A DNA stretch of 7,053 nt from Gammaproteobacteria bacterium (GCA_018671205.1 JABHIC010000360.1:1-7053); one strand, 5' to 3'. Shown: positions 1 to 6,186, counted from the first letter of the stretch. The notes: generated by a model not told the origin, from the letters alone. Numbers and translations: made by a program.

Positions 1-328
1 CCTGCCTAAATGAGTCAGCCTCTGCCGCACTTGCCTCTGGATAGGTTGCGTATGAGGCGTTAATAACTGGAAGTTCACCCTTCTGCTGATAGATCGCATA
101 ACCCGCCTGTACCGCAGGCTGATCGGCCGAGCCCGGATCAACAGCGCTAGGGGCTGCAAAATCAAAATGACCTCCATAAGGCCCCATCGGGGCGGGAGCA
201 ACCCACGCGCGGTTATCCACCACCTCATCTGCTATCCCTTCGGTGATTACAGCAGAGGATGCGAATACAATCCCCACAAGGAAACTGCTTTTTACCCGAC
301 TACCCAGAAAATTACGGTTCTGACTCAT
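1..328 (-). CDS. Exported protein of unknown function, N-terminal 109 residues (runs off the left edge)
   Basis: This frame opens with ATG at 326-328 and stays open to base 1, so only the N-terminus is present. A Shine-Dalgarno sequence (GGGAG, about 337-341) lies just after, and partly against, the stop codon of the RND pump gene; the 13-nt gap implies translational coupling. Residues 11-33 look like a Sec signal peptide: R11 and K13, a hydrophobic core around FLVGIVFASSA, and a likely cleavage after GIA at 33. The mature part begins with an acidic DEVVD stretch, then a segment rich in Pro, Gly, Ala and aromatic residues (APAPMGPYGGHFDFAAP), then a more polar, helix-like region. I do not recognise a family. 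The third place in an adaptor-pump operon often holds an outer-membrane channel, but nothing visible resembles the start of a TolC-type protein. Being exported and coupled to the pump, it is inferred to be an accessory or substrate-related periplasmic or outer-membrane component. Confidence 0.8.
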   Translation of the reverse strand, partial: MSQNRNFLGSRVKSSFLVGIVFASSAVITEGIADEVVDNRAWVAPAPMGPYGGHFDFAAPSAVDPGSADQPAVQAGYAIYQQKGELPVINASYATYPEASAAEADSFRQ

Positions 329-341
329 TATTATGACTCCC

Positions 342-3300
342 TCAGTTATTTCCATTAACAGCAACCTCCTCACTTTGACTACTCAGCAGCTCTCCACTAA
401 CGCTCAACATATCCTCTGGGTAGAGCGCATCGCCCGCACTCAGACAGCCCAGTGGGATAACAATCAGGGTCAACAGGGTCGATACCACCACACCAAACAG
501 TAGCGTTACCGCCATCCCCTGGAAGATAGGATCTGTCAGGATCACGCTTGACCCTCCCACCAGTGCGAATGCAGTGATGATAATCGGCCGCATTCGTGCC
601 TTACCTGAATCAATCACTGCCGAGACGGGGTCCTTCCCCCCTCGCAGTTCAAGCTGAGCAAAGTCAACCAGCAGGATCGAGTTACGTACAATAATGCCTG
701 CCAGGGCAATAAACCCGATCATTGAGGTGGCGGTAAACTCAGCCCCCATAATCCAGTGGCCGGGGACAATACCCACCATCGTCAGCGGAATTGGGGCCAT
801 GATGACCAGCGGAATAGTAAAGTTACCAAACTGCCAGACCACCAGAATATAGATCAGTACCAGTGCCACCCCAAAGGCAATGCCCATATCACGGAAGGTC
901 TCATAGGTGACCTGCCACTCACCATCCCACTTAAATCCACTCTTGAAGGTCTCTTCCGGAGCCGAGATCCATCCTCCCTCAATCTTCTCACCCAGTGGGC
1001 CACGAAAATCGCTCTCCTCCATAATCCGCTCCAGATCAAACATGGCGTAGAGTGGCGCTGGCAGATCATTGACCGCATCTCCCACAACATACTCCACTGC
1101 GCGTAGATTCTTATGGTAGATCACGGGGTCTTCCATAAAGGTAGAGAAGTGTCCTAGTTCACTCAGTGAAACGGTGCCACGACCATCCATCGCCGGGATA
1201 GGCAGATCGGAGAGGCTAATAATTTGTGAACGGACCGCCAGTGGAACCTCTAACGTAATCAGGGTTGGCTCACGCGTTTTCCCCTGTTTCACATCCCCCA
1301 GCGGTACGCTGCCCATCGCCATTGCCAGATTTCGATTGATGGTATCCACCGAGATACCACGACGGTTGGCCTTCTCGGTATCCACCACAAAATGGAGTAC
1401 CTGATGAGGATCACTCATATAGTTATCGACATCCTCCATAATCGGGGAGCTTCTGAAAATATCAGTCATCCCTGCCGCCACTGTGCGGCGGGTTGCGGCA
1501 TCTGGCCCATAAATCTCTGCAACCACGGACTGAAGTACCGGTGGCCCAGGAGGAACCTCCGCAACCGTGATCCTGGCATTGTTCTTCTCTGCAATCGGCT
1601 TCAACAGATCACGTACCAGTAGCGCAATCTCATGGCTACTGCGCTTACGCTCCTTCTTGTGTACCAACTGTACTGAGATCGTCGCCATCCAGGGGTACTC
1701 CTGAAGATAGTAGTGACGTACCAGCCCATTAAAATTGAAGGGGGCCGCATGGCCGGTATAGGTCTGCAACGCAACCGTCTCCGGTACCGCCCTCTCCAGC
1801 ACGGTTGCCATCTTTCTGGCAACATTGGCTGTAACCGGCATAGCTGTCCCAGTCGGCATCCGGATCATCACATCAAACTCGGATTTATTGTCATAGGGGA
1901 GCATCTTGGTCTTTACACCGTGGGTATAGAAGAGTGAGACTGCGGCAAAGAAGCTGGCAATAATCAGCAAGAGAACCACCCACCCCAGTAGACGATTCTC
2001 TACCATTGGGCGAATCAACCCCTCATAGAGGCGACCAATCCGCGCCTGTGACTTGTGCTCCTTCTTCTCTGCGATCTTCAATGCCCGCATCGAGGGGCGC
2101 AGTTTTATGGTTAACCAGGGGGTGAAGATAAAGGCCGCAAACAGCGAGAAAGCCATTGCGGCTGATCCCAGTACCGGAATAGGAGCCATATAAGGGCCCA
2201 TCATTCCGGTCACAAATCCCATCGGCAGCAGTGCCGCAATCACCGTCAGGGTGGCGAGGATGGTCGGATTGCCCACCTCTCGGGTGGCATCAATTGCGGT
2301 CGCCTCATCGGTATCGTTATTGATCAACCAGCGACGGTAGATATTCTCGACCACCACAATCGCATCATCGACCAGAATACCGATAGAGAAGATCAGTGCA
2401 AACAGGCTGACCCGGTTGATGCTGTAGTCCAGCAGATAGGCCGCAAAGACCGTCAGCAGGATCACCACCGGAATCACCACCGTTACCACCAGCGCCGGAC
2501 GCCAACCCAGACTCAGATAGATCAGTACGGTCACCGCCAGGGTGGCAATTACCAGCTTAAAGAGCAGCTCATCCACCTTGTCTTTTGCGGTGGCTCCATA
2601 GTTTCTTGTCACATCCACCTGAATATTGGAGGGGATCAGCGTTCCCTTTAACTCCTCAACCTTGGCAAGAATGGCATTGGCAACCGGTACCGCATTACTC
2701 CCCTCTTTCTTGGCAATCGCTATCGTTACCGCTGGATACCCACTCGCTCGCATCTCCCCGGTATACTGCCCCCCCGTATAAAACTCCACCATCCCCTTGG
2801 CCTCTTCCGGCCCCTGATAGACACTGGCGATATCCCGTATATAGACCGGCACCTCATTGTGAACCCCGACCACCAGATTGGCGATCTGTTTTGCGGTATG
2901 GAGAAAGGAGCCCGTATAGACCTTAAAGTTGAGATTACCCGCCTCCGAGTAACCCGCCATCTGTTCACCATTCGCAGCACGAATGGTACCGGCGATCTGG
3001 TCAAGGCTGATACCGAAGCCAGAGAGACGCTCAGGCATCACCTCAACCCGTACCTGACTGCGCCGCCCCCCCACAACAAAGGCCTCTCCAGTATCGGGAA
3101 TGGTCTCCAGAATGTGCAGCACATCGGTGGAGAGGGTACGCATCGCACTATCATCCACCTCATCTGACCAGAGCGTCAGGTTGACAATAGGAACATCATC
3201 AATGCCTTTTGCCTTCATCAGTGGCTCGCCCACTCCAGGGGGAATGCGATCACGATTGGCCGCGAGCTTGTTATAAACCTTAACCAGTGAGGGGATCACC

Positions 3301-3647
3301 TGCTCCCCCACCACAAACTGAACGGTCACCACCCCCACCCCCCGTTGGGTCGCGGAGTAGACATGTTTGACCCCTGGGATCTCACTCATGATCAGCTCCA
3401 GTGGCTCAATCGCCACCCCGGATAACTGCTCTGCATGGATTCCAGCCGCCTGTACAATAATATCGACCATCGGCACCGAGATTTGTGGATCCTCTTGGCG
3501 AGGGGTCATCATCAATCCGAGAAAACCCATTGCCAGCATCGCAATCAGTAGCAGTGGGGAGAGTGGTGAGTGGATAAAGGCTTTTGCCATCCCACCCGCC
3601 AGCCCCAGCGGAACCTCTACGGTTTTGGTCTCTTGCTGATTATTCAT
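342..3647 (-). CDS. RND-superfamily efflux pump, inner-membrane permease subunit (AcrB-like, HAE type)
   Basis: This 1101-residue protein has the full RND plan. A first membrane helix at about 30-47 is followed by a large periplasmic loop (about 48-360), five helices to about 512, a seventh helix at about 552-573, a second periplasmic loop (about 575-915), and five helices at about 919-1065. The helix-4 motif GILVDDAIVVVEN carries the paired acidic residues D427-D428, equivalent to AcrB D407/D408 for proton relay, which separates it from the single-Asp heavy-metal (CusA) type. In helix 10 the position of AcrB K940 is R988 (GIIVRNSILLVDF), and RMRP at 1018-1021 matches the AcrB R971 region. 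A short cytoplasmic tail follows residue 1066. The ATG at 3645-3647 has GAGAG about 8 nt upstream, overlapping the adaptor stop. Together with the adaptor it should export a substrate from the inner membrane or periplasm using the proton gradient. The substrate cannot be read from sequence. Confidence 0.95.
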   Translation of the reverse strand: MNNQQETKTVEVPLGLAGGMAKAFIHSPLSPLLLIAMLAMGFLGLMMTPRQEDPQISVPMVDIIVQAAGIHAEQLSGVAIEPLELIMSEIPGVKHVYSATQRGVGVVTVQFVVGEQVIPSLVKVYNKLAANRDRIPPGVGEPLMKAKGIDDVPIVNLTLWSDEVDDSAMRTLSTDVLHILETIPDTGEAFVVGGRRSQVRVEVMPERLSGFGISLDQIAGTIRAANGEQMAGYSEAGNLNFKVYTGSFLHTAKQIANLVVGVHNEVPVYIRDIASVYQGPEEAKGMVEFYTGGQYTGEMRASGYPAVTIAIAKKEGSNAVPVANAILAKVEELKGTLIPSNIQVDVTRNYGATAKDKVDELLFKLVIATLAVTVLIYLSLGWRPALVVTVVIPVVILLTVFAAYLLDYSINRVSLFALIFSIGILVDDAIVVVENIYRRWLINNDTDEATAIDATREVGNPTILATLTVIAALLPMGFVTGMMGPYMAPIPVLGSAAMAFSLFAAFIFTPWLTIKLRPSMRALKIAEKKEHKSQARIGRLYEGLIRPMVENRLLGWVVLLLIIASFFAAVSLFYTHGVKTKMLPYDNKSEFDVMIRMPTGTAMPVTANVARKMATVLERAVPETVALQTYTGHAAPFNFNGLVRHYYLQEYPWMATISVQLVHKKERKRSSHEIALLVRDLLKPIAEKNNARITVAEVPPGPPVLQSVVAEIYGPDAATRRTVAAGMTDIFRSSPIMEDVDNYMSDPHQVLHFVVDTEKANRRGISVDTINRNLAMAMGSVPLGDVKQGKTREPTLITLEVPLAVRSQIISLSDLPIPAMDGRGTVSLSELGHFSTFMEDPVIYHKNLRAVEYVVGDAVNDLPAPLYAMFDLERIMEESDFRGPLGEKIEGGWISAPEETFKSGFKWDGEWQVTYETFRDMGIAFGVALVLIYILVVWQFGNFTIPLVIMAPIPLTMVGIVPGHWIMGAEFTATSMIGFIALAGIIVRNSILLVDFAQLELRGGKDPVSAVIDSGKARMRPIIITAFALVGGSSVILTDPIFQGMAVTLLFGVVVSTLLTLIVIPLGCLSAGDALYPEDMLSVSGELLSSQSEEVAVNGNN

Positions 3648-3659
3648 TCTGTTGGCTCT

Positions 3660-4844
3660 CTAAAAGCGCTCGTTACTTTCACCCGAGCCCCAACCGGTAG
3701 CGGTTGGGGTGGCGAATAACTGTTCTCCCACCACCAGACCAGAAAGAATCGTGACATGTTTGTTATCCACCAGCTCACCCACCCGCACCACACGCAGCTC
3801 GGGCTGACCGTCATCCCCCAGAATAAAGACCGCAGGCAGCGTCCCACGCCAGAGCAGCGCTGAGGTGGGGACAACCGGGTAGCTAGAGACCGGAGCCTGC
3901 ATATCAGGAATCATGATCTCTGAATACATCCCGGGGCCCGCAGGGCTCCCCTTAGGCAGATCAAACTTTACCGTTACACTGTGTCGCTTCATATCGGCGC
4001 TGGGATAGATCTGTGCCACACGTACCTCAAGACGAACACCACCCACATCCAGTTTGGCCGGCATCACCATCCCCTCCTCCAGTCCCATCACCAGACGGGC
4101 AGGAACCTCAACCTGAAGCTGCAGACGACCCACATCCGCAAACTGTATCAGTGGCTGCCCCGGCTGTACGGTATCCCCAACCTCCACCATCTTTTTCATA
4201 ATGATGCCGGAGAATGGCGCAATCGATTTAGCATTACGGATCTGTGCATCCAGCTGTTTGAGCTGCGCATCTGCCTGGATCACAGCCGCCTGTGCCGAAT
4301 CGACCTGGGTCTGCTGTGAGTAGATATCCGAGTAGCGTTCAAAGTCGGGGTCACCCCGACCAAAACCTGAAGAGCGCATCGGATCCGTAAACATACTCAT
4401 GATACCGGGCAGCCCCCCCATCATTGCATCTCCCTGATAATTGGGCGCAACAATGGTTTTATTGAACTGTACATCCGCATTACGTAGTGAGGCCTCTGCA
4501 ATGCTCATCTGGGCCTCCACCTCCTGACGCTTTGCTAATAGGGTGTCGTCATCAATCTGAATCAGTACCTCCCCCTCCTCAAACTGATCCCCCTCCTTAC
4601 CGGCAATACGCCTGACCCCGCCCGGGACCTCTGCATTCAGCGTTACCATCTTGTAAGGAACAATGGTTCCACCCAGCGTAACGCTGATGCCTGTTCGTGC
4701 AGAGCCTACGGTTACAACCTTACCCATTACCGCCGATGGCCCTTCTCCCCCTTCACCACCGTGCGCTTCCTCATCGGCAGCAAAGAGATAAAACCCCACG
4801 GCCAAAGCGGCAACCATAGAGGTGACATTCTTGGATAGCATCAT
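3660..4844 (-). CDS. RND efflux periplasmic adaptor (membrane fusion protein, HlyD/AcrA family)
   Basis: With the start at 4844 the protein has 394 residues. It begins MMLSKN and runs into a signal peptide (VAALAVGFYLFAA, then DEEAHGGEGGEG). The lipoyl/barrel-sandwich halves flank a helical hairpin: first half about residues 55-98 (GGTIVPYKMVTLNAEVPGG), helix A about 105-130 (AKRQEVEAQMSIAEASLRNA), helix B about 175-206 (QVDSAQAAVIQADAQLKQL), second half about 207-237 (APFSGIIMKKMVEVGDTVQPG). A beta-barrel and a membrane-proximal domain follow, with PVVPTSALLW near 323-332. The hairpin tip is unusual: a Met/Gly-rich insert at about 138-165 (GDAMMGGLPGIMSMF, DPMRSSGFGRG). The frame could begin at an upstream ATG (4901), which would add 19 residues (MGQCRVGHYR...). 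I reject that because it would bury the signal peptide and lacks the better ribosome site. It should bridge the pump to an outer-membrane channel that is not in the window. Confidence 0.93.
   Translation of the reverse strand: MMLSKNVTSMVAALAVGFYLFAADEEAHGGEGGEGPSAVMGKVVTVGSARTGISVTLGGTIVPYKMVTLNAEVPGGVRRIAGKEGDQFEEGEVLIQIDDDTLLAKRQEVEAQMSIAEASLRNADVQFNKTIVAPNYQGDAMMGGLPGIMSMFTDPMRSSGFGRGDPDFERYSDIYSQQTQVDSAQAAVIQADAQLKQLDAQIRNAKSIAPFSGIIMKKMVEVGDTVQPGQPLIQFADVGRLQLQVEVPARLVMGLEEGMVMPAKLDVGGVRLEVRVAQIYPSADMKRHSVTVKFDLPKGSPAGPGMYSEIMIPDMQAPVSSYPVVPTSALLWRGTLPAVFILGDDGQPELRVVRVGELVDNKHVTILSGLVVGEQLFATPTATGWGSGESNERF
3688..3709 (-). other. Perfect 9-bp GC-rich stem-loop at the adaptor-pump junction
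   Basis: CCCCAACCG (3688-3696) and CGGTTGGGG (3701-3709) are exact inverted repeats around a 4-base loop. The structure lies in the last codons of the adaptor gene, ending about 26 nt before its stop and about 40 nt before the pump start. There is no run of U after it on the minus strand, so it is not a standard intrinsic terminator. In an operon this position suits an RNA-processing barrier or a structure that sets the adaptor-to-pump ratio. It may instead be a by-product of the codons for PTATGWGSG. The inverted repeat is seen directly; the role is inference. Confidence 0.5.
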
Positions 4845-4851
4845 CGATTCA

Positions 4852-4856
4852 CTCTT
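4852..4856 (-). promoter_or_regulatory. Ribosome-binding site deciding the adaptor start
   Basis: AAGAG on the minus strand lies 7 nt before the tandem ATGATG (4839-4844). This spacing, plus a signal peptide that begins right after these codons, favours this start over the ATG at 4899-4901. Confidence 0.6.
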
Positions 4857-4878
4857 TTCTGTTCTTAACACGCGATAA

Positions 4879-4900
4879 TGGCCCACACGACATTGGCCCA
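4879..4900. repeat. Direct repeat TGGCCCA x2, 15 bp apart, upstream of the adaptor gene
   Basis: TGGCCCA occurs at 4879-4885 and 4894-4900, a 15-bp period and about 35-56 bp upstream of the adaptor ATG. It could be a tandem regulator site in the leader of the pump operon. It is also short enough to be chance. I could not find a convincing -35/-10 pair in this 144-nt spacer. Confidence 0.25.
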
Positions 4901-4924
4901 TTCAGCAGACTACAAGACCCCCAA

Positions 4925-4960
4925 CCCCTCACCGCCCCAAAGGGGGTTATGGTGAAGGGG
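4925..4960. repeat. Large GC-rich stem-loop in the SCP2/adaptor spacer (REP-like palindrome)
   Basis: CCCCTCACC (4925-4933) pairs with GGTGAAGGGG (4951-4960), leaving a single bulged A. Inside it, CCCC (4935-4938) pairs with GGGG (4942-4945) around an AAA loop. It lies 29 nt past the SCP2-like stop and 80 nt before the adaptor start. Neither strand has a U-run right after the stem, so it is a poor intrinsic terminator. The C-run/CCCTCACC style resembles dispersed GC-rich intergenic palindromes common in gammaproteobacteria. It could stabilise the 3' end of the SCP2-like mRNA or be a genomic repeat; the window alone cannot decide. Confidence 0.55.
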
Positions 4961-4988
4961 GGAGATAGAAGTTCATACTCAGATCAGA

Positions 4989-5384
4989 CTAGACCCGCCC
5001 CATCACGGAAAAGGTCTTAATGAATGGACTCGCCATCTTTGGGTTCTTGATCATTGCGCCATAGTCACCCACTGCAAATTTCAGTTTGCCTGTGGTGTAG
5101 GCAGCCCCTAACCCCATCATGCCAGGAGCCTTTTTGATCCACTTAGCCCAATGGTCACCAGAACAGCGCAGATCCCAGTTAACCTCTTCACCACTGAAAG
5201 CCCCCGCAGAGACCGCCTTACCTGCCTCAATAGAGATGGTGCCGCGAGGCTGCTCCTCGCCCTGGATACCGTAGGCAATCACAGAGCTGAAGCCGATTTC
5301 ACTCAATGCACCAGTCAACTCAGCATCATTATTCCACTCACCCATAAAACCACTCATCCACTCATCTGAAAATAGCTCAGCCAT
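4989..5384 (-). CDS. SCP2 (sterol carrier protein 2)-like lipid-binding domain protein
   Basis: This 131-residue single-domain protein has no signal peptide or membrane segment, so it is expected in the cytosol. It fits the SCP2 fold family. An N-terminal helix (MAELFSDEWMSGFMGEWNND) is followed by a beta strand region (FSSVIAYGIQ), a GTISIEAGK strand, NWDLRCSGDHWAKWIKK, and the family-like turn TTGKLKFAVGDYGAMIKNPK at about 97-116, before a final helix. Family members bind a hydrophobic ligand such as a fatty-acyl chain or sterol in an inner tunnel. No enzyme motif is visible. The ATG at 5382-5384 has a strong AGGAGAG (5392-5398) upstream. It is transcribed toward the adaptor-pump unit, 144 nt away, with a stem-loop between, so co-transcription is possible but not shown. 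The family call rests on pattern recognition, and the ligand is unknown. Confidence 0.72.
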   Translation of the reverse strand: MAELFSDEWMSGFMGEWNNDAELTGALSEIGFSSVIAYGIQGEEQPRGTISIEAGKAVSAGAFSGEEVNWDLRCSGDHWAKWIKKAPGMMGLGAAYTTGKLKFAVGDYGAMIKNPKMASPFIKTFSVMGRV

Positions 5385-5421
5385 GCTCTAACTCTCCTGT
5401 TGTTCATCCTTGAAAATTGCA

Positions 5422-5437
5422 TTTCCGCATACGGAAA
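5422..5437. other. 6-bp perfect stem-loop upstream of the SCP2-like gene
   Basis: TTTCCG (5422-5427) and CGGAAA (5432-5437) are exact inverted repeats around CATA. On the minus strand the stem is followed by ATGCAATTTTC, only a weak U-tract, and it lies 17 nt past the stop of the broken short frame and about 24 nt before the SCP2-like ribosome site. It may be a weak terminator or attenuator, or a structure in the SCP2-like mRNA leader. Confidence 0.35.
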
Positions 5438-5453
5438 CCCTGACTAATCGGGT

Positions 5454-5568
5454 CTAGTGCTCCACTCCATGGAGCCACTTCTCCTCGATCTCCTCCAGCA
5501 CTGAAGGTTGCGCGACACTATAGTGAAAAAGCGCCCAAATAGAAAGAGAAAATGGGGGTCAATGCCAT
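5454..5568 (-). pseudogene. Possible ~37-residue microprotein frame, broken by one base
   Basis: On the minus strand a frame ending at TAG (5454-5456) reads HYSVAQPSVLEEIEEKWL then HGVEH. Its acidic, helix-like text with GAG/ATC/AAG codons looks coding, but upstream it reaches a stop with no ATG. In another frame an ATG at 5566-5568 gives MALTPIFSFYLGAFSL and stops at 5518. Removing one T from the T5 run (A5 at 5526-5530 on the plus strand) joins the two into a single ~37-residue protein with a hydrophobic N-half and an amphipathic acidic C-half. I see no good Shine-Dalgarno before that ATG. It could be a decayed gene fragment, a base-call error in a homopolymer, a frameshifted leader peptide, or chance. 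No family is recognised. Confidence 0.3.
5516..5525. promoter_or_regulatory. Perfect 10-bp palindrome CACTATAGTG (candidate operator)
   Basis: This exact dyad is centred between 5520 and 5521. It has the same pattern as the palindrome at 5576-5585 (CA[C/A]TATA[G/T]TG), whose centre is exactly 60 bp away. It lies 132 bp upstream of the SCP2-like ATG. The symmetry suggests a dimeric regulator site; no regulator is identified. Confidence 0.35.
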
Positions 5569-5575
5569 AAAAACG

Positions 5576-5585
5576 CAATATATTG
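5576..5585. promoter_or_regulatory. Perfect 10-bp palindrome CAATATATTG (candidate operator)
   Basis: This is an exact dyad centred between 5580 and 5581, and it extends to 16 bp (5573-5588) with one mismatched pair. It matches the palindrome at 5516-5525 at all but one symmetric position. A third, imperfect copy (AGATATAGTG, 5611-5620, 8 of 10 positions) lies 35 bp further from the SCP2-like gene. The cluster could regulate a minus-strand promoter in this spacer. Confidence 0.35.
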
Positions 5586-5609
5586 TGTAATGGTAGCCAG
5601 CAGGCACAC

Positions 5610-5638
5610 AAGATATAGTGTTAGGAAACTGTGGACAA
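5610..5638 (-). promoter_or_regulatory. Weak sigma70-like promoter candidate for the SCP2-like gene
   Basis: On the minus strand TTGTCC (5633-5638) is followed after 17 nt by TATCTT (5610-5615), or after 15 nt by TATATC (5612-5617). The imperfect palindrome at 5611-5620 would overlap this -10. It implies a leader of about 220 nt before the SCP2-like ATG. Both boxes match only partly, so this is a guess that 5'-end mapping would settle. Confidence 0.2.
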
Positions 5639-5644
5639 AATGTG

Positions 5645-5665
5645 AAAAAAGCGGAATTTTCCTGC
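5645..5665 (-). terminator. Possible intrinsic terminator after moaDE
   Basis: On the minus strand, GCAGGAAAATTCCGC forms a short stem (GGA/TCC plus GC/GC with one bulged A) and is followed directly by six T and then CACATTTTG. It lies about 75 nt past the moaE stop. The stem is weak, but the U-tract and position fit a Rho-independent end for the moaD-moaE transcript. Confidence 0.4.
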
Positions 5666-5739
5666 AAATCATGGACCTGCAGCATTCAGTAACTCAAGTG
5701 AACAGTTGAGCGACCCCGACCACTCCAGGACCATTGGTC

Positions 5740-6183
5740 TCAGGCCGGGGTATTATGCGCCACCCAACGCTCCCCCTCCTCCAGCTGCTCTTTTTTCCAA
5801 AACGGAGCTCTGGACTTCAGCGCCTCAATTAGATAGCGGGCCGCCTCAAAAGCCTCTCCACGATGAGCCGACCAGGCAGCCACCAACACAATAGGATCAT
5901 TCGGCATCATCAGACCGACCCGGTGGACAATCAAGGTATCGAGCAGCTCCCAACGCGCAGCCGCCTCCGCAGAGATCTTCTCCAGATAGCGATCCGTCAT
6001 TCCCGGATAGTGCTCCAGCAGCATTCCGGTCACCCCATCTCCCTCATTAAATTCTCGCATGGTGCCGGAAAAGACCGTGGCCGCCCCGTATTGACCCGCA
6101 TACAGGGGGTCGAGTACCTCCTGCTCATACTCCTGCAATAACGCCCAGGGGGAGAAGGATTTCTCGCAAATATCAATCTTCAT
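5740..6183 (-). CDS. moaE: Molybdopterin synthase catalytic (large) subunit MoaE
   Basis: MoaE converts cyclic pyranopterin monophosphate to molybdopterin, using two sulfurs delivered on the thiocarboxylated C-terminus of MoaD, in a cytosolic MoaD2-MoaE2 heterotetramer. The 147 residues are close to the usual length (about 150). Family landmarks are all present: FSGTMREFNEGD at 38-49 with R43; LEHYPGMTD at 56-64; HRVG at 87-90; SAHRGEAFEA at 105-114 with H107 and R108; and LKSRAPFWKKE at 122-132, whose K123 and K130 correspond to the active-site lysines K119 and K126 of the E. coli protein. The C-terminus is a little shorter than that of E. coli. The ATG (6181-6183) lies 3 nt past the moaD stop, with a G-rich ribosome site inside the moaD end, so the pair is translationally coupled. 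Confidence 0.97.
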   Translation of the reverse strand: MKIDICEKSFSPWALLQEYEQEVLDPLYAGQYGAATVFSGTMREFNEGDGVTGMLLEHYPGMTDRYLEKISAEAAARWELLDTLIVHRVGLMMPNDPIVLVAAWSAHRGEAFEAARYLIEALKSRAPFWKKEQLEEGERWVAHNTPA

Positions 6184-6186
6184 CGC

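Larger units (their letters stand above)
5385..5739. other. 355-nt spacer between moaE and the SCP2-like gene
   Basis: There is no intact gene of convincing length on either strand here. Reading along the minus strand it holds: a possible terminator after moaE (5645-5665); a weak promoter candidate near 5610-5638; two palindromes and a partial third (5516-5620); a broken short reading frame (5454-5568); a small stem-loop (5422-5437); and the ribosome site of the SCP2-like gene (5392-5398). It is AT-richer than the flanking genes, as expected for a regulatory region. Confidence 0.6.

Noticed and set aside
167..358. Plus-strand 63-codon frame at the left edge
   Set aside because: It overlaps the start of the exported-protein gene and the pump gene end on the other strand, with no ribosome site and no recognisable protein text.
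342..3647. Heavy-metal (CusA/CzcA-type) RND assignment, prompted by the Met-rich adaptor
   Set aside because: Helix 4 has the paired Asp of HAE-type pumps rather than the single-Asp heavy-metal motif, so no metal substrate is assigned.
4845..4901. Upstream ATG at 4899-4901 as the adaptor start
   Set aside because: It adds 19 polar residues ahead of the signal peptide, whereas the ATGATG at 4839-4844 has AAGAG at a 7-nt spacing.
5714..5750. CCCCG...CGGGG inverted repeat spanning the moaE stop, with an inner GACC-ATT-GGTC, as a terminator
   Set aside because: The outer stem is only 5 bp over a long loop, includes coding sequence, and has no U-tract on the minus strand. The 5645-5665 element fits better.
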